This document shows, one piece after another, positions 40,195 to 48,602 of a stretch of DNA of 64,000 nt. Position 1 is the first letter of the stretch. Each line of letters opens with the position of its first letter. The notes beneath the pieces were generated by a model that was given only the letters and a program-made list of their open reading frames with translations, made no database searches and was not told where the DNA came from. Both the position numbers and the translations under genes were made by a program. Source of the DNA: Flavobacterium bernardetii (GTDB lineage: Bacteria > Bacteroidota > Bacteroidia > Flavobacteriales > Flavobacteriaceae); assembly GCF_011305415.1 (NCBI RefSeq), contig NZ_JAANOQ010000001.1, positions 124,001 to 188,000 on the forward strand, in the 5' to 3' direction.

Positions 40195-41790
40195 ATGAAA
40201 ATACAATTTAAACCTTTGTTTTTATCTGCAGCTATTGCGTTAGCATTAACAGGTTGTGGATCAGCTAAAATGGTTTCAGCCCCAGTTGAAAGTATTGATA
40301 AAATGCCATTAAAAACTACTCCGTTAGCAGAAAAAGATTTGCAACGTTGGAGTCATTTAGATTTAGTAAAAGATACTGTTCCGGGAATGAGTGTGGACAA
40401 AGCTTACACTGAATTATTAAAAGGAAAAAAAGGAACTAAAGTTATTGTTGGAATTGTAGATTCTGGTGTAGATATCAATCATGAAGATTTAAAAGCTGTA
40501 ATTTGGACAAATCCAAAAGAAATCGCAGGTAATAAAATTGATGACGATAAAAACGGATATGTAGATGATATTCATGGATGGAATTTTTTAGGAGATGCTG
40601 TTCATGAGCAATTAGAAATGACACGTATCGTAAAAAAAGGACCAAGTACTCCAGAATATGCTAAAGCTAAAGCGAAATTAGACGAAGAAATTCAAGGTTT
40701 ACAAGGTAATAAGCAACAATTAGATATGATTTTAAATGCTGAAAAAGCAATTAAAACACATTTGAAAAAAGATAATTTTACTTTAGAAGAAGTTAAAAAA
40801 ATTGAAACCACTGATAAAAGTTTATTGCAAGCAAAAGCAATGTTTTCTCAGTTTTTAACTGGAATGACAAAAGTTGAATTCGATAAAGAAATTGAAGGTT
40901 TTAAAGATCATGTTTACGGTCAATTGAACTATAATTTAAATGTAGATTTTGATGGTAGAAAAATTGTTGGTGATAATCCAAATGATTTGACTGATACGAA
41001 ATACGGTAACAATAATGTTGTAGGTCCAGAACCAAAAGAAGCAAAACATGGAACGCACGTTGCTGGAATTGTGGCTCAAGTTAGAGGTAACAAAAAAGGT
41101 GGAGATGGTGTTGCAAGTACAGTAGCAATTATGGCTGTTCGTGCGGTGCCAAATGGTGATGAATACGATAAAGATATTGCTTTAGGAATTCGTTATGCTG
41201 TAGATAATGGTGCAAAAGTAATTAACGGTTCTTTTGGAAAATATTTTTCTCAAAATAAAGAATGGGTTATCGATGCTATCAAATATGCAGAATCTAAAGA
41301 TGTACTTTTAGTAATTGCTGCAGGTAACGAATCTTTTGATTTAGATGTTACAAATAAATATCCAAATGATACGTATGATAATTCTCCTGAGTTTGCTAAA
41401 AATGTATTAATAATTGGTGCTCTTTCTCCAGAATATGGTTCGAAAATGGTGGCAGGTTTTTCTAATTACGGGAAAAATAATGTAGATATTTTCTCTCCTG
41501 GAGACAAAATTTATGCAACAACACCTTTAAATACTTACGAATATTTACAAGGAACTTCAATGGCTTCGCCAAATGTTGCTGGTGTTGCAGCATTGGTTCG
41601 TTCTTACTATCCAAGTTTAACTGCAGTTCAAGTAAAACAAGTGATTATGGAAAGTGGAACATCATTGACAAATACTGTTTCTATTGGAGAAGACAAACAT
41701 AAAGCAGGTTTTGCTGACGTTTCTAAATCTGGTAAAATTGTAAACGCATACAATGCGTTACTTTTAGCTGAAAAAATGGCTAAAAAATAA
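40195..41790 (+). CDS. Subtilisin-family (S8) serine protease lipoprotein
   Basis: A 531-residue lipoprotein (lipobox LTGC, Cys21) with the subtilase triad Asp89 (GIVDSGVDINH), His285 (HGTHVAGIVA) and Ser455 (GTSMASPNVAG). The oxyanion Asn is in AAGNES. Between Asp and His about 150 extra residues (~130-275), Lys/Glu-rich and helical, form an insertion not found in subtilisin itself. Likely an envelope protease. The protein ends right after the domain, with no type IX sorting signal. A terminator follows. Confidence 0.93.
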   Translation: MKIQFKPLFLSAAIALALTGCGSAKMVSAPVESIDKMPLKTTPLAEKDLQRWSHLDLVKDTVPGMSVDKAYTELLKGKKGTKVIVGIVDSGVDINHEDLKAVIWTNPKEIAGNKIDDDKNGYVDDIHGWNFLGDAVHEQLEMTRIVKKGPSTPEYAKAKAKLDEEIQGLQGNKQQLDMILNAEKAIKTHLKKDNFTLEEVKKIETTDKSLLQAKAMFSQFLTGMTKVEFDKEIEGFKDHVYGQLNYNLNVDFDGRKIVGDNPNDLTDTKYGNNNVVGPEPKEAKHGTHVAGIVAQVRGNKKGGDGVASTVAIMAVRAVPNGDEYDKDIALGIRYAVDNGAKVINGSFGKYFSQNKEWVIDAIKYAESKDVLLVIAAGNESFDLDVTNKYPNDTYDNSPEFAKNVLIIGALSPEYGSKMVAGFSNYGKNNVDIFSPGDKIYATTPLNTYEYLQGTSMASPNVAGVAALVRSYYPSLTAVQVKQVIMESGTSLTNTVSIGEDKHKAGFADVSKSGKIVNAYNALLLAEKMAKK

Positions 41791-41807
41791 TTCTTATAAA
41801 ATCGTTA

Positions 41808-41850
41808 AAAAACCACAAAGTTTAAACTTCGCGTTTATCTTTGTGGTTTT
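41808..41850 (+). terminator. Terminator of the S8 protease gene
   Basis: AAAACCACAAAG (to 41820) pairs with CTTTGTGGTTTT (41839-41850) around an 18-nt loop, T residues following. The box TATCTTTG (41836-41843) in its right arm matches the -7 consensus and could start the M1 peptidase transcript at about 41850. Confidence 0.75.
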
Positions 41851-41874
41851 CTTATTTTTACCAAATTATCATTT

Positions 41875-43746
41875 ATGAAAAATTTACTTACTACTTTTTT
41901 TGTCCTTGTTATAGGATTTTCGTTTGCACAAAACAATCCAAATTCGGGCTATTGGCAACAACACGTTGATTATAAAATGAACGTAAATATGGATGTCAAA
42001 AAATACCAATATAAAGGTAATCAAGAATTGGTATACACAAATAATTCCCTTGATACTTTAAGAAAAGTATACTATCATTTATATCCTAATGCTTTTCAAC
42101 CAGGAAGTGCTATGGATATGCGATTGCAAGCGATTTCTGATCCAGACAAGCGTATGGTTCGAAAATTTATTAAAGAAAATAAAGAAGTTAAAGAAAGTAG
42201 AATTAGTACTCTAGAGCCTAACGAAATTGGCTATTTAAATGTTACTAATTTCAAACAAAACGGAGTTGCAGCTCAAACTAGAGTAGTAGGAACTGTTTTG
42301 GAAGTAACTTTACCACAAGCTATTTTACCAAAATCATCTTCAAATTTAACTTTGGATTTTGCTGGACAAGTTCCTTTACAAATTCGTCGTTCAGGAAGAA
42401 ATTCAGAGGAAAACGTAGCGCTTTCTATGACGCAATGGTTTCCAAAAATAGCAGAATATGACTTTGAAGGTTGGCATGCGGATACTTATATCGCTAGAGA
42501 ATTTCACGGTGTTTGGGGAAATTTTGATGTAAAAATTACAATCGATAAAAACTATACAATTGGTTCTACAGGATATCTTCAAAATAAAAATGAAATTGGA
42601 AAAGGGTATGAAGATGCTGGAGTTGTAGTGACTTATCCTAAAAAAGCTAAAACCTTAACTTGGCATTTTGTAGCCCCTAATGTGCATGATTTCGCTTGGG
42701 GAGCAGATCCAGAATACATCCACGATAAAATTATGGGTGAAAACGAAACAGAATTGCACTTTTTCTATAAAAATAAAAAAGAGAATTTAGAAAATTGGAA
42801 AAAAATGCAACCAAAAACAGCAGAATTATTGGCCTATTTCAATAAAAATGTGGGGCAATATCCATACAAGCAATATTCAGTTATTCAAGGTGGAGATGGT
42901 GGAATGGAATACGCAATGTGTACTTTAATTACTGGAAACAGAAGTTATGGAAGTTTAGTTGGTGTTACCGCTCACGAATTTGCACACAGCTGGTTCCAAC
43001 ATATTTTAGCTACAAACGAATCGAAACATTGTTGGATGGACGAAGGTTTTACATCTTATATTTCAAATTTAGCAATGGACAAAATTTTACCTCCAAAAGA
43101 ACCAGAAAGTCCCTTTGCAGATTCGTATAAAAATTATGTTTATTTGGCCAATTCTGGAAAAGAACAACCTTTAACAACTCACGCCGACAGATACGATTTA
43201 AATCAAACATACGGAATTGGCGCTTACAGTAAAGGTGAAGTTTTCTTGGCGCAATTAGGTTATATTATTGGCATGGAAAATCTTCAAAAAACAGTTAAAA
43301 GATTTTATTCTGATTATAAATTTACGCATCCAACTCCAAACGATATTAAAAGAACAGCTGAAAAAGTTTCTGGTGCGAATTTAGATTGGTATTTAAACGA
43401 GTGGACGCAAACTACAAACACAATTGATTACGCCATAAAATCTGTAGAGACTAATAAAATTGTTTTAGAAAGAAAAGGTAGAATGCCAATGCCTATCGAT
43501 TTAATTGTTGAGTTCGAAAATGGTAAAAAAGAATATTTTTACATTCCGAATACGTTAATGCGTTGGGAAAAAGAAAATCCATATACGACTTTAACAAGAA
43601 ACGTATTAGCAGGATGGGATTGGGCAATACCAACTTATTCTATTGAAATTGCGAAAGAAAAAGGTGCAATTAAATCTGTAATTATTGATCCAAGTGATTT
43701 AATGGCTGATGTGAAAAAAGAAGACAATGTGTTTCCAAAAAAATAA
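41875..43746 (+). CDS. M1-family zinc metallopeptidase
   Basis: A 623-residue secreted aminopeptidase-like enzyme. Signal peptide 1-18 (ending SFAQ). The zinc site is HEFAH (His367, Glu368, His371) with the third ligand Glu390 in WMDEGFTSY, exactly H-x18-E downstream. The exopeptidase motif GGMEYAM (GxMEN-like) lies at about 342-348. The N-terminal ~200 residues form the beta-saddle domain of M1 enzymes. No sorting domain at the C-terminus. Single gene, downstream of the S8 protease. Confidence 0.94.
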   Translation: MKNLLTTFFVLVIGFSFAQNNPNSGYWQQHVDYKMNVNMDVKKYQYKGNQELVYTNNSLDTLRKVYYHLYPNAFQPGSAMDMRLQAISDPDKRMVRKFIKENKEVKESRISTLEPNEIGYLNVTNFKQNGVAAQTRVVGTVLEVTLPQAILPKSSSNLTLDFAGQVPLQIRRSGRNSEENVALSMTQWFPKIAEYDFEGWHADTYIAREFHGVWGNFDVKITIDKNYTIGSTGYLQNKNEIGKGYEDAGVVVTYPKKAKTLTWHFVAPNVHDFAWGADPEYIHDKIMGENETELHFFYKNKKENLENWKKMQPKTAELLAYFNKNVGQYPYKQYSVIQGGDGGMEYAMCTLITGNRSYGSLVGVTAHEFAHSWFQHILATNESKHCWMDEGFTSYISNLAMDKILPPKEPESPFADSYKNYVYLANSGKEQPLTTHADRYDLNQTYGIGAYSKGEVFLAQLGYIIGMENLQKTVKRFYSDYKFTHPTPNDIKRTAEKVSGANLDWYLNEWTQTTNTIDYAIKSVETNKIVLERKGRMPMPIDLIVEFENGKKEYFYIPNTLMRWEKENPYTTLTRNVLAGWDWAIPTYSIEIAKEKGAIKSVIIDPSDLMADVKKEDNVFPKK

Positions 43747-43805
43747 CAGAAACAACAACATATTCTAAAAAAATAATATTAAATTAGATTTCAAATTACT
43801 TACAG

Positions 43806-45164
43806 ATGCAAGATAAAACATTAATTGGTAGTGAAGAATGGTGTTCGTTTCCGCAATTAGGAATTCCAGCTATAAAAGCCCGTGTTGATTCTGGAGCAAA
43901 AACTTCAGCGTTACACGCTATCAATATCAAGATTTTTGATAGAAATGGTGAAGAATGGTTAAAATTCGACATCAATCCGATCCAAAATAACTCGAAATCA
44001 ATTATTCATTGTGAAGCACAATTAGTGGATCAAAGAATTGTAAAAAGCTCTAACGGAACGCGAGAAAAAAGATACGTTATCCGAACAGATGTTGAGCTTG
44101 GAGCTCATAATTGGATAGTTGAGGTGACGTTAACTAACAGAGATTCCATGGGATTCAGAATGTTGTTAGGTAGAGAAGCTATGGTGGGAAGATTAATCGT
44201 CGACCCAGAAAAAAAGTTCGAATTAGGACAACCTTCAACAGAAAGTTTGAAAGAATATTATTATAATGAACCTAGTAAAAAAGGATTAAAAATTGGACTT
44301 TTAGCCAGTAATCCTGAATTATACAGCAACAGAAGAATTATTGAAGCTGGTGAAATGCGCGGACACGAAATGCATTTCTTAAACCTGAAATATTGTTACA
44401 TGAAATTGAGTGCTTCGAATCCAGAAATCCATTATCGTGGTGGTTTGGTTTTGAACGATTTCGATGCAATTATTCCACGTATTCGTCCAAGTATGACCTA
44501 TTACGGTTGTGCATTAACGCGTCAGTTTGAAGCATTAAAAGTTTTTGCTTTGAACAATGCCGCAGCGATTACACAATCCAGAGATAAATTATTTTCTTTA
44601 CAATTATTATTAAATAGTGGAGTAGATATTCCTACAACAGGTTTTGCGAATTCACCATTAGATACGGACGATTTAATTAAAATGGTTGGTGGTTCGCCAT
44701 TAATCGTAAAATTATTAGAAGGGACTCAAGGTAAAGGTGTGGTTTTAGCTGAAACTAAGAAAGCGGCGGAATCTGTAATCAATGCTTTTAAAAGTTTGAA
44801 TGCGAATATTTTAGTGCAAGAATTCATCAAAGAAGCGAACGGAAAAGATTTACGTTTGTTTGTGGTGGATGGAAAAGTGGTTGCGGCAATGCAACGTGAA
44901 GCGGCTCCTGGAGAATTCCGTGCCAATATCCATTTAGGCGGAACGGCTTCTGTTGTGAAAGTCACTGCAGATGAGAAAAAAATTGCAATAAAAGCAGCTA
45001 AAGCGATGAATTTAAAAGTCGCTGGGGTTGATATTATTCGTTCAAGTAAAGGTCCGTTGTTGTTAGAAGTAAATTCTTCTCCTGGATTAGAAGGAATTGA
45101 AGGCGCGACTCAAAAAGATATTGCTGGAGAAATGATTAAAGCCATCGAGAAAAATTTTAAATAA
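43806..45164 (+). CDS. rimK: RimK-type glutamate ligase fused to an N-terminal RimK-related zinc protease domain
   Basis: A 452-residue protein made of two parts. Residues ~1-145 are an ATP-dependent zinc protease / RimB-like domain ([19 protein letters not shown] with the aspartyl-protease-like [19 protein letters not shown]). Residues ~155-452 are RimK ATP-grasp ligase ([62 protein letters not shown]), which adds glutamates to ribosomal protein S6 or makes poly-Glu. The fusion couples an adder with a possible remover. Its stop overlaps the start of the next gene by one base. Confidence 0.9.
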   Translation: MQDKTLIGSEEWCSFPQLGIPAIKARVDSGAKTSALHAINIKIFDRNGEEWLKFDINPIQNNSKSIIHCEAQLVDQRIVKSSNGTREKRYVIRTDVELGAHNWIVEVTLTNRDSMGFRMLLGREAMVGRLIVDPEKKFELGQPSTESLKEYYYNEPSKKGLKIGLLASNPELYSNRRIIEAGEMRGHEMHFLNLKYCYMKLSASNPEIHYRGGLVLNDFDAIIPRIRPSMTYYGCALTRQFEALKVFALNNAAAITQSRDKLFSLQLLLNSGVDIPTTGFANSPLDTDDLIKMVGGSPLIVKLLEGTQGKGVVLAETKKAAESVINAFKSLNANILVQEFIKEANGKDLRLFVVDGKVVAAMQREAAPGEFRANIHLGGTASVVKVTADEKKIAIKAAKAMNLKVAGVDIIRSSKGPLLLEVNSSPGLEGIEGATQKDIAGEMIKAIEKNFK

Positions 45165-45664
45165 TGAATCCATATATAGACATTGTTATAAGAAGCATTT
45201 GTGTTTATTTTTTTATGGTAATTGCTTTGCGCATTTTCGGTAAAAAAGAATTATCACAATTAAATGCTTCAGACATTGTCTTAATTTTATTGATTAGCAA
45301 CGCTGTTCAAAACGCCATGGTGGGAAGTGATATTTCATTAGAAGGTGGAATTATAGCAGCATTTTCTCTGTTTTTAGTCAATTTTATATTTAAAAAAACG
45401 GTTAATAGATCTGCTTTTTTAAGTCAATTGGTACAAAGTAAACCTGAGATTTTAATTCACGACGGAATAATCGACTTTAAAGCATTATCAAGATTGGACA
45501 TCACTTCAGATGAATTAGATGAAGTAATTAGAGAGCATGGTTTGGAAAATTATAAGCACGTAAAGTTAGCTATGTTTGAGATAAATGGAAGCATTAGTGT
45601 GATTTCAGGAAATGACAATTTAATACAAACCAAACATAAAAGAATTCATAAATCACTAAGTTAA
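45164..45664 (+). CDS. DUF421/YetF-type membrane protein
   Basis: A 166-residue protein with about three N-terminal membrane helices (residues ~5-25, 35-55 and 60-80) and a soluble C-terminal domain with the DUF421 pattern (KPEILIHDGIIDFKAL; ITSDELDEVIREHG; KLAMFEINGSISVI). The central RIFGKKELSQLNASDIVLIL is diagnostic of the family. Function unknown. It overlaps rimK by one base (TAATG), and the next small gene by one base too, so the three are coupled. Confidence 0.88.
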   Translation: MNPYIDIVIRSICVYFFMVIALRIFGKKELSQLNASDIVLILLISNAVQNAMVGSDISLEGGIIAAFSLFLVNFIFKKTVNRSAFLSQLVQSKPEILIHDGIIDFKALSRLDITSDELDEVIREHGLENYKHVKLAMFEINGSISVISGNDNLIQTKHKRIHKSLS

Positions 45665-45846
45665 TGGACGATAAATTTAGAAAATTATTACTCATAATTA
45701 TTGCTTGCAGTTTTATTGTAGCTATTGGTGCTTTATTTAAAATTATGGAATGGCCAGGCGCGACATTAATTTTCAACGTTGGTGTAGTTTTAGAAATCAT
45801 TTTCGGAGCTACAATTATGGTTTATTTACTGAAAAATAAAAAATAA
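45664..45846 (+). CDS. Mini membrane protein resembling the GldL membrane hairpin, copy 1
   Basis: A 60-residue protein of two membrane helices. The segment VAIGALFKIMEWPGATLIFN matches the pattern of the first helix and loop of GldL (G-A-x-F-K-I-x-H-W-P), the type IX secretion motor protein, but the long cytoplasmic part of GldL is absent. Start overlaps the DUF421 stop by one base. Whether it has any link with gliding is not known. Confidence 0.7.
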   Translation: MDDKFRKLLLIIIACSFIVAIGALFKIMEWPGATLIFNVGVVLEIIFGATIMVYLLKNKK

Positions 45847-45849
45847 GTA

Positions 45850-46035
45850 ATGGCTTTAGAATACAAAACAGTTTGTGAGAAATGCGACACTTCATTAAAC
45901 ATGCAATCTGAAGCTTGTATTTGTAGTTATGAATGTACTTTTTGTGAATCTTGTTCTGCTAAAATGGAATTTATTTGTCCGAATTGCACAGGCGAATTGG
46001 TTAAAAGACCTAAACGTAAAAAAGAAGTATTATGA
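45850..46035 (+). CDS. DUF1272 zinc-ribbon protein
   Basis: A 61-residue protein with eight cysteines in a CxxC pattern (CEKCDTSL; ACICSYECTFCESC; CPNC), sufficient for two metal sites; basic C-terminus (KRPKRKKEV). Matches the DUF1272 family. It starts 3 bp behind the previous mini-gene and its stop overlaps the next by 4 bp. Confidence 0.85.
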   Translation: MALEYKTVCEKCDTSLNMQSEACICSYECTFCESCSAKMEFICPNCTGELVKRPKRKKEVL

Positions 46036-46229
46036 AATATAAACACATAATCGTTCTCTTTTTAATTGGTTGTGTTTTTTGGTTAATTGGAGCTTTAATA
46101 AGACTAATGCATTGGCCTTTTGGTCATGAAATAATTACATTTTCAACTTTTATTCAAATAATTTCTATTATTATTTTAATTGTGAAGTTATTAAATAACA
46201 AAGATGTTAATAGCAAACTAAATCAATAA
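46032..46229 (+). CDS. Mini membrane protein resembling the GldL membrane hairpin, copy 2
   Basis: A 65-residue protein of two membrane helices with LIGALIRLMHWPFGHEIITF, again the H-W-P signature seen in GldL. It overlaps the DUF1272 gene by 4 bp (ATGA) and is followed by a DUF1304 gene after 3 bp. Together with copy 1 it suggests a duplicated GldL-like membrane unit detached from its motor. Confidence 0.7.
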   Translation: MKYKHIIVLFLIGCVFWLIGALIRLMHWPFGHEIITFSTFIQIISIIILIVKLLNNKDVNSKLNQ

Positions 46230-46232
46230 ACT

Positions 46233-46595
46233 ATGGAAATTCTATCAAAAATTAGCATAGTAATTGTAGTTTTACTTCATATCTATTTTTTATGGTTAGA
46301 AATGTTTGTTTGGACAACTACTGGTAAAAAAGTATTCAAAACCTTACCTGAACATTTATTCGAACCCACAAAAACATTAGCTGCTAATCAAGGTTTATAT
46401 AACGGATTTTTAGCCGCAGGTTTACTTTGGTCTTTATTTATTTCCGATGCGATTTGGAGTAAAAACATCGCTTTCTTCTTTTTAGGTTGTGTTTTAGTCG
46501 CAGCTTTATATGGTTGGTACTCCGTTTCTAAGAAAATCTTTTTCGTACAAGGAATTCCTGCAATCATTGGTATTGTGTTGGTATTTTTGAGATAA
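46233..46595 (+). CDS. DUF1304 family membrane protein
   Basis: A 120-residue protein with four membrane helices. The patterns HIYFLWLEMFVWTTTGKKVF and NQGLYNGFLAAGLLW are the DUF1304 core. Function unknown. Last gene of the compact unit starting at rimK, closed by the hairpin at 46649-46689. Confidence 0.88.
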   Translation: MEILSKISIVIVVLLHIYFLWLEMFVWTTTGKKVFKTLPEHLFEPTKTLAANQGLYNGFLAAGLLWSLFISDAIWSKNIAFFFLGCVLVAALYGWYSVSKKIFFVQGIPAIIGIVLVFLR

Positions 46596-46648
46596 TTTAG
46601 AAAAGTCAAGTTATAAGGGATAAGGCATAAGTAAAAAGTCCAAAAAAA

Positions 46649-46689
46649 GGGAAAAGGCAAAAGTTCTAATTAAACTTTTGCCTTTTCCC
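46649..46689. terminator. Strong bidirectional hairpin between DUF1304 gene and hutH
   Basis: GGGAAAAGGCAAAAGTT (46649-46665) and AACTTTTGCCTTTTCCC (46673-46689) pair perfectly over 17 bp around a 7-nt loop. The surrounding 46604-46710 consists of related words (AAGGGATAAGGC, AAAAGTCC, TTTCCCC), so this terminator is itself built from a word repeat. Confidence 0.85.
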
Positions 46690-46708
46690 TTTTAACTTTC
46701 CCCTTAAT

Positions 46709-48196
46709 TTAAGCTTCTACTTGAAAACTTTTCAAAAAGTGAATCGACTTTTCAATATCGTAATGTAAAATTCTATCTTCTGTAACCAATGGCACATCTT
46801 CTCTGTAAGTTTTTACAAACATTTCAATGAAATCACTTGATTTTAAAGGTCTTCTGAACTCAATTGCTTGTGAAGCGTTGAATAATTCAATTGCTAAAAT
46901 ACGCTCTAAATTCTCTACTATTTTTAACGTTTTTGTTGCTGCATTCGCACCCATACTCACGTGATCTTCTTGTCCGTTGCTCGAAACAATACTATCAATA
47001 CTTGCTGGTGTTGCCAATTGTTTATTCTGACTCACAATACTAGCTGCTGTATATTGCGGAATCATAAATCCTGAATTCAATCCCGGATTGCTTACTAAAA
47101 ACGCAGGTAATTCTCTTAAACCAGAAATCAATTGATACGTTCTTCTTTCCGAAATACTTCCTAATTCTGCTAAAGCTATTCCTAAATAATCTAAAGACAT
47201 CGCTAAAGGTTGTCCGTGGAAATTTCCACCAGAAATAATTTCATCTTCACCTACAAAAATATTCGGATTGTCTGTTACCGAATTAATTTCCGTTGTGAAT
47301 ACTTTTTTCACATGGTCAATCACATCTTTAGAAGCACCGTGAACTTGCGGAATACATCTGAAAGAATACGGATCTTGTACGTGCTTTTTTGGTTGTGCGA
47401 TAATCTCACTATCTTCTAACAACTCTAACATATGAGCTGCAGTAGATAATTGTCCTTTATGTGGTCGAACCAAATGAATCAATTCATTGAATGGTTCTTT
47501 TCTTCCATCAAAACCTTCTAAAGAAACTGCTGCTACGATATTGGCTAATTGCGATAATTTATCCGCTTGAATCAAATTATAAACGCCATAAGCACTCATA
47601 AACTGCGTTCCGTTTAATAAAGCTAATCCTTCTTTAGATTTTAAAGTAATAGGAGCTAAGTTTAACTTTTCTAAAACTTTATGAGCTGGCTGACGGAATC
47701 CATCGTAATATACTTCACCTTCATTAATTAAAGGCAAACATAAATGGGCTAAAGGCGATAAGTCACCACTTGCTCCTAATGAACCTTGCGTGTAAACTAC
47801 TGGTAAAATATCATTATTGTAAAAATCAATTAAACGAGTAACAGTTGCTAATTGCACACCTGAATGTCCGTAACTCAACGATTGAATTTTTAACAACAAC
47901 ATTATTTTTACAATCTCGTGTGGTACCTCGTCACCAGTTCCACAAGCGTGAGATTTCATTAGATTTTCTTGTAATTTCGTTAAGTTTTCTGTCGAAATTT
48001 TAATATTGTATAACGAACCAAAACCGGTATTAATTCCGTAAATAGCACCATCATGTGAAGCCATTTTTTCATCTAAATAGGTTCTACATCTTTCAATTTT
48101 TGAAGTAGCTTCTTCTGAAAGCCCTAATTTTTTGCCTTCGAAAACAATTTCTCTAACTTTATCTATGGTAAGTAATGATGAATCTATATAATGCAT
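46709..48196 (-). CDS. hutH: Histidine ammonia-lyase
   Basis: A 495-residue enzyme that deaminates histidine to urocanate. The MIO prosthetic group forms from Ala142-Ser143-Gly144 in GSLGASGDLSPLAHL. The selectivity pair Ser82-His83 in KSHACGTG is that of histidine lyases rather than the His-Leu or Phe-Leu of tyrosine/phenylalanine lyases. Start at 48196 (MHYIDSSLLTIDKVREIV); the 12 residues upstream of it look like leader. No other hut gene is beside it. A tyrosine-ammonia-lyase role cannot be fully excluded. Confidence 0.9.
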   Translation of the reverse strand: MHYIDSSLLTIDKVREIVFEGKKLGLSEEATSKIERCRTYLDEKMASHDGAIYGINTGFGSLYNIKISTENLTKLQENLMKSHACGTGDEVPHEIVKIMLLLKIQSLSYGHSGVQLATVTRLIDFYNNDILPVVYTQGSLGASGDLSPLAHLCLPLINEGEVYYDGFRQPAHKVLEKLNLAPITLKSKEGLALLNGTQFMSAYGVYNLIQADKLSQLANIVAAVSLEGFDGRKEPFNELIHLVRPHKGQLSTAAHMLELLEDSEIIAQPKKHVQDPYSFRCIPQVHGASKDVIDHVKKVFTTEINSVTDNPNIFVGEDEIISGGNFHGQPLAMSLDYLGIALAELGSISERRTYQLISGLRELPAFLVSNPGLNSGFMIPQYTAASIVSQNKQLATPASIDSIVSSNGQEDHVSMGANAATKTLKIVENLERILAIELFNASQAIEFRRPLKSSDFIEMFVKTYREDVPLVTEDRILHYDIEKSIHFLKSFQVEA

Positions 48197-48404
48197 TTGT
48201 CGAATTTTTAGATGCCAAAATTCCATAAACAATTCTTAAAATGCAAGTGTTATTGCGAGTATTTTAATATAATTGATTTATAACCAAATGAATTAACTAT
48301 TTTAAATGTTTACTTAGTTATAATAAGGTTCTTTTTAGAAGAATATTTAAATAGTTTGAATTATTTTAAATTATTCTAAAAAAAATAATTACATTTACAA
48401 AATA

Positions 48405-48515
48405 ATGAGTCACAAAAACACAAATATTAAAAACGCTTCAAGCCTAATCTTAGGTGGTTTTTGTGTTGCTCAAACTTTAAAAACAGCTACAACTACAGCT
48501 ACTACTACCCCTTAG
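48405..48515 (+). CDS. Threonine operon leader peptide
   Basis: ATG at 48405 and TAG at 48513 encode 36 residues ending QTLKTATTTATTTP: eight of the last twelve sense codons before the final Pro region are Thr, broken only by Ala and Lys. It stands 88 bp before thrA. Runs of the regulated amino acid's codons in a short ORF before its operon are the hallmark of ribosome-mediated attenuation. Stalling at Thr codons would free the terminator-antiterminator switch behind. It is too short for the ORF listing. I am not aware whether it has been named. Confidence 0.85.
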   Translation: MSHKNTNIKNASSLILGGFCVAQTLKTATTTATTTP

Positions 48516-48528
48516 GGGTATACTTTTT
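48507..48528 (+). terminator. Attenuator hairpin of the threonine operon
   Basis: ACCCC-TTA-GGGGT is a compact stem (48507-48519) that overlaps the leader stop codon and is followed by ATACTTTTTTAT. The upstream GGTGGT (48453-48458) is complementary to ACTACC (48504-48509, one G-U pair), which would form an alternative, antiterminating structure. The choice would depend on the ribosome on the leader peptide. Confidence 0.65.
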
Positions 48529-48602
48529 TATATAATCCTAGCTATTATATTTTTTCTTAATTGAAAAAATAAACAATTCAATTATTCTTAAAAATAAAAA
48601 AA

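Noticed and set aside
46709..48196. Tyrosine ammonia-lyase
   Set aside because: The selectivity residues Ser82-His83 are those of histidine lyases.
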